Source: FW021-bin31 sp964478125 (GTDB lineage Bacteria; Bacteroidota; Bacteroidia; Chitinophagales; Chitinophagaceae). Taken from it: a stretch of DNA of 54,269 nucleotides. The notes below the pieces were generated by a model, which saw only the letters and a list, made by a program, of their open reading frames with translations, made no database searches and was not told the origin of the DNA. The position numbers were made by a program, and so were the translations under genes. Each line of letters starts with the position of its first letter. The stretch's first letter is position 1. Below are positions 16,089-22,890 of the stretch, piece by piece. The stretch is taken from contig CAYZGR010000015.1 in NCBI GenBank assembly GCA_964478125.1, forward strand, positions 1 through 54,269. The letters are read 5' to 3'.

Positions 16089-17285
16089 ATGCAAAATGTT
16101 TCAAAATTTCTCCGCAACGGCTTTTTTTTGATCCTGGCCCTTTTTGTAATGTCAGGGATCAGTCGGGGACAGCCCACGGGCGACGCTCTGCAGATCAGTT
16201 TAATTACCTGCGGGCCGGGCAAAGATCTTTATTCTACTTTCGGGCATACGGCCATCAGGGTAACCGATCATACCCGTGGCGAAGATTATATATTTAATTA
16301 CGGGACTTTTGATTTTTCCACTCCCCACTTTTATTGGAAATTTATCCGGGGCCGGCTGATGTATTTTTTATCTGTACAGAATTTTTATTCCTTTATTAAA
16401 ACCTATAAAGAAGAAAATAGAAAAGTATCCGAACAAATCCTCAACCTGTCCCCTGAGGAAAAAGAAGAAATCTGGCAATTTTTACGCACTAATTATCTTC
16501 CTGCCAACCGATATTATAAATATGATTTTCTTTTTGACAATTGTTCCACCCGGATTCGGGATATTTTTTCGAATATTTTCGGAGCCTCCTGGAAAATAGA
16601 TAACATTATTCCAGTCCCGGGATTAAGCTTTCGGGATATTATCAATACGTATTTAAAAAGTAATCCATGGGAAAAACTGGGAATTAACCTGATGTTTGGC
16701 AAGCGGGCCGATCAGGAAATGACCAATCGTCAAATCATGTTTTTGCCTTATTTTCTGGAACAGGGAGCAAGTCATTCCCGGATTGCCGGCAAACCGCTGG
16801 TTATGGAGACACGGGAGCTCTATACCCCCCGGCCCGAACCTTCTTCGGGTACGCCTTTTTATCAATTTCCCATATTCTGGCTGGGGCTGGCAGGTCTCTT
16901 TATTATTATTTTGAGCTTCGCGGGACAAGGTAGCTTTTCAATAATCCTGCTTCAGTGGATAGATCGCTGCCTGTTTTTTCTCACGGGATTATTGGGATGC
17001 TTTCTGTTATTCATGTGGTGGGGTACGGATCATGAAATTTGCACTGATAATTTCAATTTATTATGGCTTTTCCCTCTAAATCTCCTATTTAGCTTCTATT
17101 TTTTTAAAAACTCGGGATGGGTACGGGGCTATGCCACCTTTCTTTTATTGTTAAATATATTTCTGCTGGCCGGCTGGTTTTTTCTGCCCCAGGAATTTCC
17201 CATAGCTGCGATCCCGATCATCGTGGTATTGGCAGTAAGGTGCCGGTGGATACTTATCCGACCGAGGTTAGGCTATAGAAAATGA
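16089..17285 (+). CDS. lnb: DUF4105/Lnb-type lipoprotein N-acyltransferase candidate
   Basis: 398 aa. A hydrophobic export signal (about 9-26) is followed by the DUF4105 (Lnb N-terminal periplasmic) domain: ITCGPGKDLYSTFGHTAIRV with His53 and FDNCSTRIRDIF with Cys152. This His/Cys pair recalls papain-like thiol enzymes. The C-terminal third holds four to five membrane helices, for example IFWLGLAGLFIIILSF and ATFLLLLNIFLLAGWF. This layout fits Lnb, reported to add the third acyl chain to lipoproteins in Bacteroides. The role here is inferred from domain architecture. It is followed 33 nt later by folD, which has its own promoter. Confidence 0.75.
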   Translation: MQNVSKFLRNGFFLILALFVMSGISRGQPTGDALQISLITCGPGKDLYSTFGHTAIRVTDHTRGEDYIFNYGTFDFSTPHFYWKFIRGRLMYFLSVQNFYSFIKTYKEENRKVSEQILNLSPEEKEEIWQFLRTNYLPANRYYKYDFLFDNCSTRIRDIFSNIFGASWKIDNIIPVPGLSFRDIINTYLKSNPWEKLGINLMFGKRADQEMTNRQIMFLPYFLEQGASHSRIAGKPLVMETRELYTPRPEPSSGTPFYQFPIFWLGLAGLFIIILSFAGQGSFSIILLQWIDRCLFFLTGLLGCFLLFMWWGTDHEICTDNFNLLWLFPLNLLFSFYFFKNSGWVRGYATFLLLLNIFLLAGWFFLPQEFPIAAIPIIVVLAVRCRWILIRPRLGYRK

Positions 17286-17305
17286 TAAGGACTTAAAACT
17301 TTTAC

Positions 17306-17313
17306 TACCTTTG
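17306..17313 (+). promoter_or_regulatory. -7 box for folD
   Basis: TACCTTTG is a perfect TAnnTTTG ending 5 nt before the folD ATG (17319). No convincing -33 TTG was found. It implies a very short or absent leader. Confidence 0.5.
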
Positions 17314-17318
17314 CAGTC

Positions 17319-18206
17319 ATGGAAATTTTAGATGGTAAACTGGTAGCAAAAGCTGTAAAGGATGAACTTAAAGAAGCTGTAACCCAAAGAACAAAAAACG
17401 GGAAAAAGCCGCCTCACCTGGCTGCCATACTGGTAGGCAATGATGGCGCCAGCGAGACTTATGTGGCTTCTAAGGTGAAAGATTGTGAAGAGATCGGCTT
17501 TGATTCTACCTTGTTGCGTTTTGATAACAAAATTTCCGAAAAACATCTGCTGGATCAGATCACACTTCTTAATGAAAATGCCGCCATTGACGGAATTCTG
17601 GTTCAGCTTCCCCTGCCTTCCCATATTTCAAATGAAACCGTCATCAACACCATTAATCCTTCAAAAGATGTGGACGGCTTTCATCCGAGTAGCATTGGAA
17701 AGATGGTAAATGGAATGCCTACCTTCATTCCAGCTACCCCTTTTGGTATTATGCTCATGCTTGCACATTATCGAATAGAAACCTCAGGAAGCCGGGCCGT
17801 AGTAATTGGCAGAAGCAATATTGTCGGAACGCCCATGAGCATTTTATTGAGTCGCAATTCACCCTATGGCAACTGCACTGTCACCCTTTGCCATTCCCGT
17901 ACACAGCATCTGAAAGAGATCTGCAGGGAAGCAGATATTATCGTAGCCGCATTGGGTAAACCGGAGTTTTTGACTGCCGACATGGTAAAAGAAGGAGCCG
18001 TGATAATTGATGTAGGCATTACCCGCGTACCGGACCGCTCCAGAAAAAGAGGCTATCGACTGACCGGAGATGTTGACTTTCAAGAAGTAGCCCCAAAATG
18101 CAGTTACATCACCCCCGTCCCCGGTGGAGTGGGGCCGATGACGCGTGCCGCTCTTTTGAAAAATACTTTCAACGCGGCTATCGGTCCGAAAGCCGTTATG
18201 AACTAG
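17319..18206 (+). CDS. folD: FolD bifunctional methylene-THF dehydrogenase/cyclohydrolase
   Basis: 295 aa. It interconverts 5,10-methylene-THF and 10-formyl-THF, feeding purine and formyl-Met synthesis. Visible signatures are ETYVASKVKDCEEIG with the catalytic Tyr/Lys, QLPLPSHI, KDVDGFHP, the NADP-binding VVIGRSNIVGTPMSILL and the C-terminal PVPGGVGPMTRA. The length is normal for the family. The start ATG follows a perfect -7 box by 5 nt. queE begins 21 nt downstream, also with its own box. Confidence 0.97.
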   Translation: MEILDGKLVAKAVKDELKEAVTQRTKNGKKPPHLAAILVGNDGASETYVASKVKDCEEIGFDSTLLRFDNKISEKHLLDQITLLNENAAIDGILVQLPLPSHISNETVINTINPSKDVDGFHPSSIGKMVNGMPTFIPATPFGIMLMLAHYRIETSGSRAVVIGRSNIVGTPMSILLSRNSPYGNCTVTLCHSRTQHLKEICREADIIVAALGKPEFLTADMVKEGAVIIDVGITRVPDRSRKRGYRLTGDVDFQEVAPKCSYITPVPGGVGPMTRAALLKNTFNAAIGPKAVMN

Positions 18207-18218
18207 TTTTAAATCCGA

Positions 18219-18226
18219 TACCTTTG
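18219..18226 (+). promoter_or_regulatory. -7 box abutting queE start
   Basis: TACCTTTG, a perfect TAnnTTTG, ends one base before the first queE ATG (18228). If it is used, either the mRNA is leaderless or translation starts further in. Confidence 0.5.
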
Positions 18227-18227
18227 T

Positions 18228-18866
18228 ATGATGAGATCTGATGCGGAAGTGGAAGATGTACAAAAAGGTACAGCCCTTCCTTTAATGGAAGCTTTTTACA
18301 CGATACAGGGAGAAGGTGCATTTCAGGGCCACGCGGCTTATTTTATCCGCCTCGCCGGATGTGACGTAGGTTGTGTTTGGTGTGATGTAAAAGAAAGTTG
18401 GAAAGAGTCCGATCATCCGGTAGTAGCTGTTGATCAGATCGTAGAGGAAGCTTCCCGGCATCCTTCAGATATAGTTGTAATTACCGGAGGAGAGCCGACA
18501 TTATATGCTCTCGATTATCTTTGCAACCGACTTCATGAAGCCGGCTTCCGTATTCATATCGAGACATCAGGCGCTCATCTGTTAAGAGGAGCAATTGATT
18601 GGATATGCCTATCCCCCAAGAAATTTAAACCCCCTGTGGAAAAAATTTGTGAAAGAGCCAACGAACTAAAAGTAATTGTCTATAACAAAAGCGATTTTAA
18701 ATGGGCCGAAGATCATGCAGCCCGTGTACCCGCCGATTGCCGTCTTTTCCTGCAACCCGAATGGAGCCGGGCCGAACGTATGACACCCATGATCATTGAT
18801 TATGTAAAAGCACATCCGGAGTGGGAAATTTCCCTTCAAATACACAAATACATGCGTATTCCTTAA
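18228..18866 (+). CDS. queE: 7-carboxy-7-deazaguanine synthase QueE
   Basis: 212 aa. This radical SAM enzyme turns carboxy-tetrahydropterin into CDG in the queuosine/7-deazaguanine pathway. The cluster motif is CDVGCVWC (CxxxCxxC), a QueE-type version. Also present are LMEAFYTIQGEG at the N-terminus, VVITGGEPTLY for SAM binding and LQIHKYMRIP at the end. The annotated ATG is doubtful because a -7 box ends one nt before it; Met20 (18285) or GTG 18249 are alternatives, though the residues LPLME preceding Met20 look conserved. No other que gene is near. Confidence 0.93.
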   Translation: MMRSDAEVEDVQKGTALPLMEAFYTIQGEGAFQGHAAYFIRLAGCDVGCVWCDVKESWKESDHPVVAVDQIVEEASRHPSDIVVITGGEPTLYALDYLCNRLHEAGFRIHIETSGAHLLRGAIDWICLSPKKFKPPVEKICERANELKVIVYNKSDFKWAEDHAARVPADCRLFLQPEWSRAERMTPMIIDYVKAHPEWEISLQIHKYMRIP

Positions 18867-18884
18867 ATAGGGAAAAGTTTATAG

Positions 18885-18915
18885 TTTGTCATATCCGGTA
18901 AAAATTATACCTTTG
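18885..18915 (+). promoter_or_regulatory. Full consensus promoter for rpsT
   Basis: TTTG at 18885-18888, then 19 nt, then TACCTTTG at 18908-18915: the complete Bacteroidota housekeeping promoter. The rpsT ATG is 28 nt downstream. Confidence 0.8.
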
Positions 18916-18943
18916 CATCCCAAATTTATAGAAAACAACCTAT

Positions 18944-19207
18944 ATGGCTAATCATTCAGCAACCAAGAAACACAGCCGACAGGCGATCAAACGTAATGAA
19001 CGTAACCGTTACTATGGTAAAACCACCCGCAATGCGATCCGTGATCTCAAGAAACTGAGGGACCAGAAAGAAGCAGCTGAAAAACTTCCCCAAACGATTT
19101 CTATGGTGGATAAACTGTGTAAACGCGGTATCATCCATCATAATAAAGCTTCTAATCTGAAAAGCAAACTTTATAAACATGTCAATCAATTGGCCGCTAC
19201 TAAGTAA
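18944..19207 (+). CDS. rpsT: 30S ribosomal protein S20
   Basis: 87 aa, very basic and all helical, beginning MANHSATKKHSRQAIKRNER and containing NAIRDLKKLRD and IHHNKASNLKSKLYKHVNQ. This is the standard S20 pattern and length. It binds 16S rRNA early in small-subunit assembly. It is monocistronic, with a full promoter before it and an intrinsic terminator 28 nt after its stop. Confidence 0.97.
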   Translation: MANHSATKKHSRQAIKRNERNRYYGKTTRNAIRDLKKLRDQKEAAEKLPQTISMVDKLCKRGIIHHNKASNLKSKLYKHVNQLAATK

Positions 19208-19235
19208 TCGAAGCACCCGGAACTAAAATATTCAG

Positions 19236-19258
19236 CCTCCCATTTGGGAGGTTTTTTT
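19236..19258 (+). terminator. Intrinsic terminator after rpsT
   Basis: Stem CCTCCC/GGGAGG (19236-19241 and 19246-19251), loop ATTT, followed by seven T (19252-19258). It separates rpsT from the toxin-antitoxin pair. Confidence 0.92.
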
Positions 19259-19275
19259 ATCAAAATTCTCTTAAA

Positions 19276-19312
19276 TCGGACAAAATGTTGTATATTTGTG
19301 TTAAATGTCCGA
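19276..19312 (+). promoter_or_regulatory. Xre-RES promoter bracketed by operator half-sites
   Basis: TCGGACA (19276-19282) and its perfect reverse complement TGTCCGA (19306-19312) flank TATATTTG (19291-19298), a perfect -7 box. The right arm ends 3 nt before the antitoxin ATG. This is the expected geometry for autorepression by the Xre antitoxin. Confidence 0.7.
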
Positions 19313-19315
19313 ATT

Positions 19316-19849
19316 ATGAAAAAGGCCGATGCAAAAGATCTGTTCCAGTCTTCTTTTTCTGAAAAGTCTGGCTCCTCCGAAAAGCCAATGCAACCGGAGG
19401 CATCTTCCTCTTACCCGTTTAATTCCGAGAAGGTTTCTCAAAGCCTCTTTTTAGAAGAACCGGAAGTTCCTTATGGCATTCTTAATTTTGATCTTATCAG
19501 CCTTTCAAGGCATGGTATTTTAAAAAAATACCTTCTACAACTCTCCAAAAAGCTTTCTTTTACTATGCATGAATTAGCCAAAGTGCTCCACATATCCGAG
19601 AGGACGCTTCAGCGTTATCATGCCGAAGATCCCCTCTCCTCGGAAGCCTCTGAAAGGGCTATTCTACTGGCCCAGCTCTACCACAGGGGAATAGAAGTTT
19701 TTGGATCTGCTGAGAATTTTAACGATTGGCTTCGGACGCCGCTCCCTGCTTTTGAGCAACAGGCCCCTCTTCATTTTTTAGATACTTCTTTTGGATTTCA
19801 GTTGGTTTTGGAAGAGCTGGGCCGCATTGAACATGGAGTTTTTGCCTGA
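19316..19849 (+). CDS. Xre/MbcA/ParS-type antitoxin of a RES system
   Basis: 177 aa from ATG 19316; the longer frame from 19244 would run through the terminator and operator. A Ser/Glu-rich N-terminal tail of about 50 residues precedes the Xre-like helices (LLQLSKKLSFTMHELAKVL, then HISERTLQRYHAEDPLSSE). The MbcA/ParS toxin-binding domain closes the protein (HRGIEVFGSAENFNDWLRTP and GFQLVLEELGRIEHGVF). It should neutralise the adjacent RES toxin and repress the operon through the TCGGACA/TGTCCGA sites. Its stop abuts the toxin ATG, so translation is likely coupled. Confidence 0.92.
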   Translation: MKKADAKDLFQSSFSEKSGSSEKPMQPEASSSYPFNSEKVSQSLFLEEPEVPYGILNFDLISLSRHGILKKYLLQLSKKLSFTMHELAKVLHISERTLQRYHAEDPLSSEASERAILLAQLYHRGIEVFGSAENFNDWLRTPLPAFEQQAPLHFLDTSFGFQLVLEELGRIEHGVFA

Positions 19850-20314
19850 ATGCTTATGGAAGTTTATCGAATATCAAAATGTAAATATATAGAAGATCTT
19901 TCAGGAACCGGGGCACGGATATACGGTGGAAGATGGAACAGCAAAGGACAAGCTGTAGTGTATACAGCTTCAAGCCGCTCCCTCGCCGCTCTTGAAACAA
20001 TGGCTCATATCCCTCAAAAAAATTTTCCTTCTGATTTTTGTATAGCTATTATTCAAATACCGGATACCTTAAAAATACAAGATATTCCCGACAAGAAGTT
20101 ACCCCATGGGTGGCAAACTATTGCCCTACGTCCTTCTGTTCAATTTTTGGGAGATCAATGGATCAAAAAAAGTAATGCTGCTGTTTTAAGAGTACCTTCG
20201 GTCATTATTCCGGAAGAATATAACCTGCTCATAAATCCCCTCCATCCGGCTACGGAAAAGGTTAAAATAAAAGAGGTGTATTCTTTTGTATTTGATAAAC
20301 GTCTGAAGAAATGA
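19850..20314 (+). CDS. RES-domain toxin (NAD-degrading)
   Basis: 154 aa. The RES signature is clear: YGGRWNSKGQAVVYTASSRS followed by LAALETMAH, with the conserved Arg, Tyr and Glu. Later come LPHGWQTIALRPSVQFLGDQ and RVPSVIIPEEYNLLINPLHP. Characterised RES toxins hydrolyse NAD+ and arrest growth. The start is ATG 19850, directly after the antitoxin TGA, or ATG 19856 two codons in. The order antitoxin then toxin is standard for Xre-RES pairs. No key residue appears lost, so the toxin is probably active. Confidence 0.93.
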   Translation: MLMEVYRISKCKYIEDLSGTGARIYGGRWNSKGQAVVYTASSRSLAALETMAHIPQKNFPSDFCIAIIQIPDTLKIQDIPDKKLPHGWQTIALRPSVQFLGDQWIKKSNAAVLRVPSVIIPEEYNLLINPLHPATEKVKIKEVYSFVFDKRLKK

Positions 20315-20363
20315 GACAACAGGGGTATCCAATCAATATCAAGAAATCACAATCATAGGCATC

Positions 20364-21488
20364 ATGTCTAAAAAACGAACTTCAGGAAGATATAAAAATA
20401 TTTCGAATAAGGAGAAGTCCCCGTTGGCTCATCCTTTTCGAAAAACACATTCCAGGGTATTCACTTTTAACCCGGCAAATGAGGACACACCCAGGGAAGA
20501 GCCTGCCCAGGCCGCTTTTTATCTTTTCTGCTATGATAAAACTACTTATTCAGAGAAATCCTTCGATAATGTTCAACATCTTTTATCTGCTTATTCCGGC
20601 GATAAGATCGGCTGGATACATGTCAGCGGCCTTCGTACGGAAGATATAAAGGAGCTTTGCGCTTATTTCAGTATTCATCAATTGACTCTTGAAGATATTC
20701 TCAGTATTGGACAAAGGGCCAAAATGGATGAACTGGCCAATGGCATTTTCTGTTTATTACCTGTATTAATCCGAAAAGAAGGAACAGACGAAACAGAAAA
20801 ACAGCAGGTAAGCCTTCTCTTAATGAAGAATACCGTACTCTCTTTTCAAACTGAGACATGTAAATCTTTGTTCAGGCGCGTTCAGTTAAAGCTATCGACT
20901 GTTCACTCAAAGCTCCGGGAAAAAGGGGCAGATTTTCTTTTCTATAATCTCCTGGATACCATTGTGGATGACTATTTCACTGTTATCGAGCAAGAGGGTC
21001 TCGAAATTGAGGATATGGAGGGGCGCATTATTCAAACACCTAATACGGACACGTTACTACAACTCAATACATATCGTCAGAACACCAGCTTACGAAGACG
21101 TGCCATCACGCCTGTCAGGGAAGTCATTAACGGGATCCTAAAATCAGAAAACCCTTTAATTGAAGATAAGACCAGACAATATTTTAAAGATGTTTATGAT
21201 CATGCACTTCAGGCTAATGAAACTATTGATTCTTACCGGGACCTGCTTTTAAACCTGCAAGGCCTTTATATCAACCAGGTAAGCTTAAAGATGAACGAAA
21301 TCATGAAGGTATTGGCCATCATTACCGCTTTATTCACGCCTTTGATGCTCATTGCCGGAATTTACGGGATGAATTTTGACCATATGCCTGAACTGCATAC
21401 CCGTTACGGCTATTACATCACTTTATTTGCCATGGCTGTTCTGTTCGTTGCTATGCTTTATATTCTTAAAAAACGAAGATGGTTTTAG
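20364..21488 (+). CDS. corA: CorA-family magnesium/cobalt transporter
   Basis: 374 aa. A large N-terminal cytoplasmic domain has LTLEDILSIGQRAKMDEL, and a long helical stalk has NTSLRRRAITPVREVINGIL. Two C-terminal membrane helices follow, the first ending in the selectivity signature YGMNFDHMPEL and the second ending in basic KKRRWF. It forms a pentameric Mg2+ channel. The GMN motif and topology are canonical. The Arg/Lys-rich first 25 residues are longer than in E. coli CorA, which is common in this phylum. It starts 49 nt after the RES toxin, probably with separate regulation. Confidence 0.95.
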   Translation: MSKKRTSGRYKNISNKEKSPLAHPFRKTHSRVFTFNPANEDTPREEPAQAAFYLFCYDKTTYSEKSFDNVQHLLSAYSGDKIGWIHVSGLRTEDIKELCAYFSIHQLTLEDILSIGQRAKMDELANGIFCLLPVLIRKEGTDETEKQQVSLLLMKNTVLSFQTETCKSLFRRVQLKLSTVHSKLREKGADFLFYNLLDTIVDDYFTVIEQEGLEIEDMEGRIIQTPNTDTLLQLNTYRQNTSLRRRAITPVREVINGILKSENPLIEDKTRQYFKDVYDHALQANETIDSYRDLLLNLQGLYINQVSLKMNEIMKVLAIITALFTPLMLIAGIYGMNFDHMPELHTRYGYYITLFAMAVLFVAMLYILKKRRWF

Positions 21489-21517
21489 CTAAACCTCAAA
21501 TAATCGGCTCTCCTTGC

Positions 21518-21525
21518 TATTTTTG
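21518..21525 (+). promoter_or_regulatory. -7 box for the class III aminotransferase
   Basis: TATTTTTG is a perfect TAnnTTTG, 14 nt before the ATG at 21540. A -33 element was not evident. Confidence 0.5.
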
Positions 21526-21539
21526 CACAAATTTGGAAT

Positions 21540-22736
21540 ATGCAGACCAATAAACAATTGTTTATACAACATGTTGCCCAGACGTCCGAAACACCGGCGG
21601 CATTAGAGATCGTAAAGGCAAGAGGTACCAGAATGTGGGATCGGCAGGGAAAGGAATACCTGGACCTGATCTCTGGTGTAAGTGTATGCAACGTGGGACA
21701 TTGCCATCCCGAAGTCGTAAAAGCGGTTCAGGAACAAGCTGATAAATACATGCATTTAATGGTATATGGAGAATTTATAGAAGCCCCTCAAGTGCAATAC
21801 GCAAAAGCCCTGACCGATGTGCTGCCGGAGTCCCTGAATAATATATATTTCACAAATTCGGGAACCGAGGCAATAGAAGGGGCCATGAAACTGGCTAAGA
21901 GATACACGGGAAGGATGGAGATCACTGGTTTTACAAACAGTTATCATGGTTCTACACAAGGTTCTCTCAGCTTGTATGGTAATGAATACCGGCGGAATGC
22001 TTATCGCCCGCTGCTCCCTTGCATCAGACATTTAAGCTATAACCATTTTGAAGATCTGCGAAACATTACTACACGCACTGCGGCAGTCGTAGCTGAAACC
22101 ATTCAGGGCACCGCCGGGGTGATCGTGCCGGATAGGGAATGGCTACAGGCATTAAGAGAAAGATGCACTGAAACAGGCGCCTTATTAATACTAGATGAGG
22201 TCCAATGCGGATTGGGACGAAATGGTTCTTTATGGGCCTTTGAACAGTTTGGTATCGTACCTGATATTTTGGTTCTTGCCAAGTCCCTCGGTGGAGGCAT
22301 GCCTTTAGGAGCCTTTACTGCAGACCGAAGGCTCATGCAGGTATTGACCTCCCGTCCCGAATTGGGCCATATTACCACTTTCGGAGGAAATGCCGTAAGC
22401 TGTGCCGCCGGACTTGCCGCATTCAGGGTATTACAAAAAGAGGGGTTAATCGAAAAAGTATTCAAGAAAGAAGCTTTTTTCCTGAATCAGTTGAAACATC
22501 CCGCCATTAAAGCCATCAGGAGCCGCGGACTCATGATGGCCATAGAATTTGAATCTGTTGAATTTAATAAAAGGGTAATAGACAGGTGTATTCAAAAGGG
22601 GTTGCTCTCCGATACCTTTCTGTCTGCTCCTCAATGTATGCGTCTTGCTCCTCCATTAGTCATCACCGAGGAAGAAATTGGAAAAGCTTGCAACATCATT
22701 TTGGAGGTTATCGAAGGCATATCTACTCTTTCTTAA
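21540..22736 (+). CDS. Class III PLP aminotransferase (ArgD-like)
   Basis: 398 aa. Fold-type I class III aminotransferase motifs are NIYFTNSGTEAIEGAMKLAK (phosphate binding), LLILDEVQCGLGR with the PLP-contacting Asp219, and VLAKSLGGGMPLGAF with the Schiff-base Lys248. Sequence style fits acetylornithine/ornithine/4-aminobutyrate aminotransferases. No arginine or GABA genes are adjacent, so the substrate cannot be assigned. Length is normal and the start follows a -7 box by 14 nt. Confidence 0.9.
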   Translation: MQTNKQLFIQHVAQTSETPAALEIVKARGTRMWDRQGKEYLDLISGVSVCNVGHCHPEVVKAVQEQADKYMHLMVYGEFIEAPQVQYAKALTDVLPESLNNIYFTNSGTEAIEGAMKLAKRYTGRMEITGFTNSYHGSTQGSLSLYGNEYRRNAYRPLLPCIRHLSYNHFEDLRNITTRTAAVVAETIQGTAGVIVPDREWLQALRERCTETGALLILDEVQCGLGRNGSLWAFEQFGIVPDILVLAKSLGGGMPLGAFTADRRLMQVLTSRPELGHITTFGGNAVSCAAGLAAFRVLQKEGLIEKVFKKEAFFLNQLKHPAIKAIRSRGLMMAIEFESVEFNKRVIDRCIQKGLLSDTFLSAPQCMRLAPPLVITEEEIGKACNIILEVIEGISTLS

Positions 22737-22760
22737 TCTCCGGAGAAAGATATTTTCCTT
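22727..22760 (+). terminator. Possible weak terminator after aminotransferase
   Basis: TCTTTCT (22727-22733) pairs with AGAAAGA (22744-22750) around a 10-nt loop holding the stop codon; T-rich DNA follows. The stem is short and AT-rich. Confidence 0.3.
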
Positions 22761-22811
22761 TTCAGAATAAGATTTTTCCCATTCTCGTCATCCGCACAGC
22801 CGCATAAGATT

Positions 22812-22819
22812 TACCTTTG
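22812..22819 (+). promoter_or_regulatory. -7 box for feoB
   Basis: TACCTTTG is a perfect TAnnTTTG, 71 nt before the feoB ATG. The long leader (22820-22890) shows no obvious Fur palindrome. Confidence 0.55.
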
Positions 22820-22890
22820 ATCGCTTACTCACTCCATAACATATTGATAATCAGAAAATGCTCTAAAGGATAACATCAGGGAATAAATAC

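Noticed and set aside
22820..22890. Fur box in the feoB leader
   Set aside because: Only loose GATAAT-like matches near 22845; no 19-bp palindrome.
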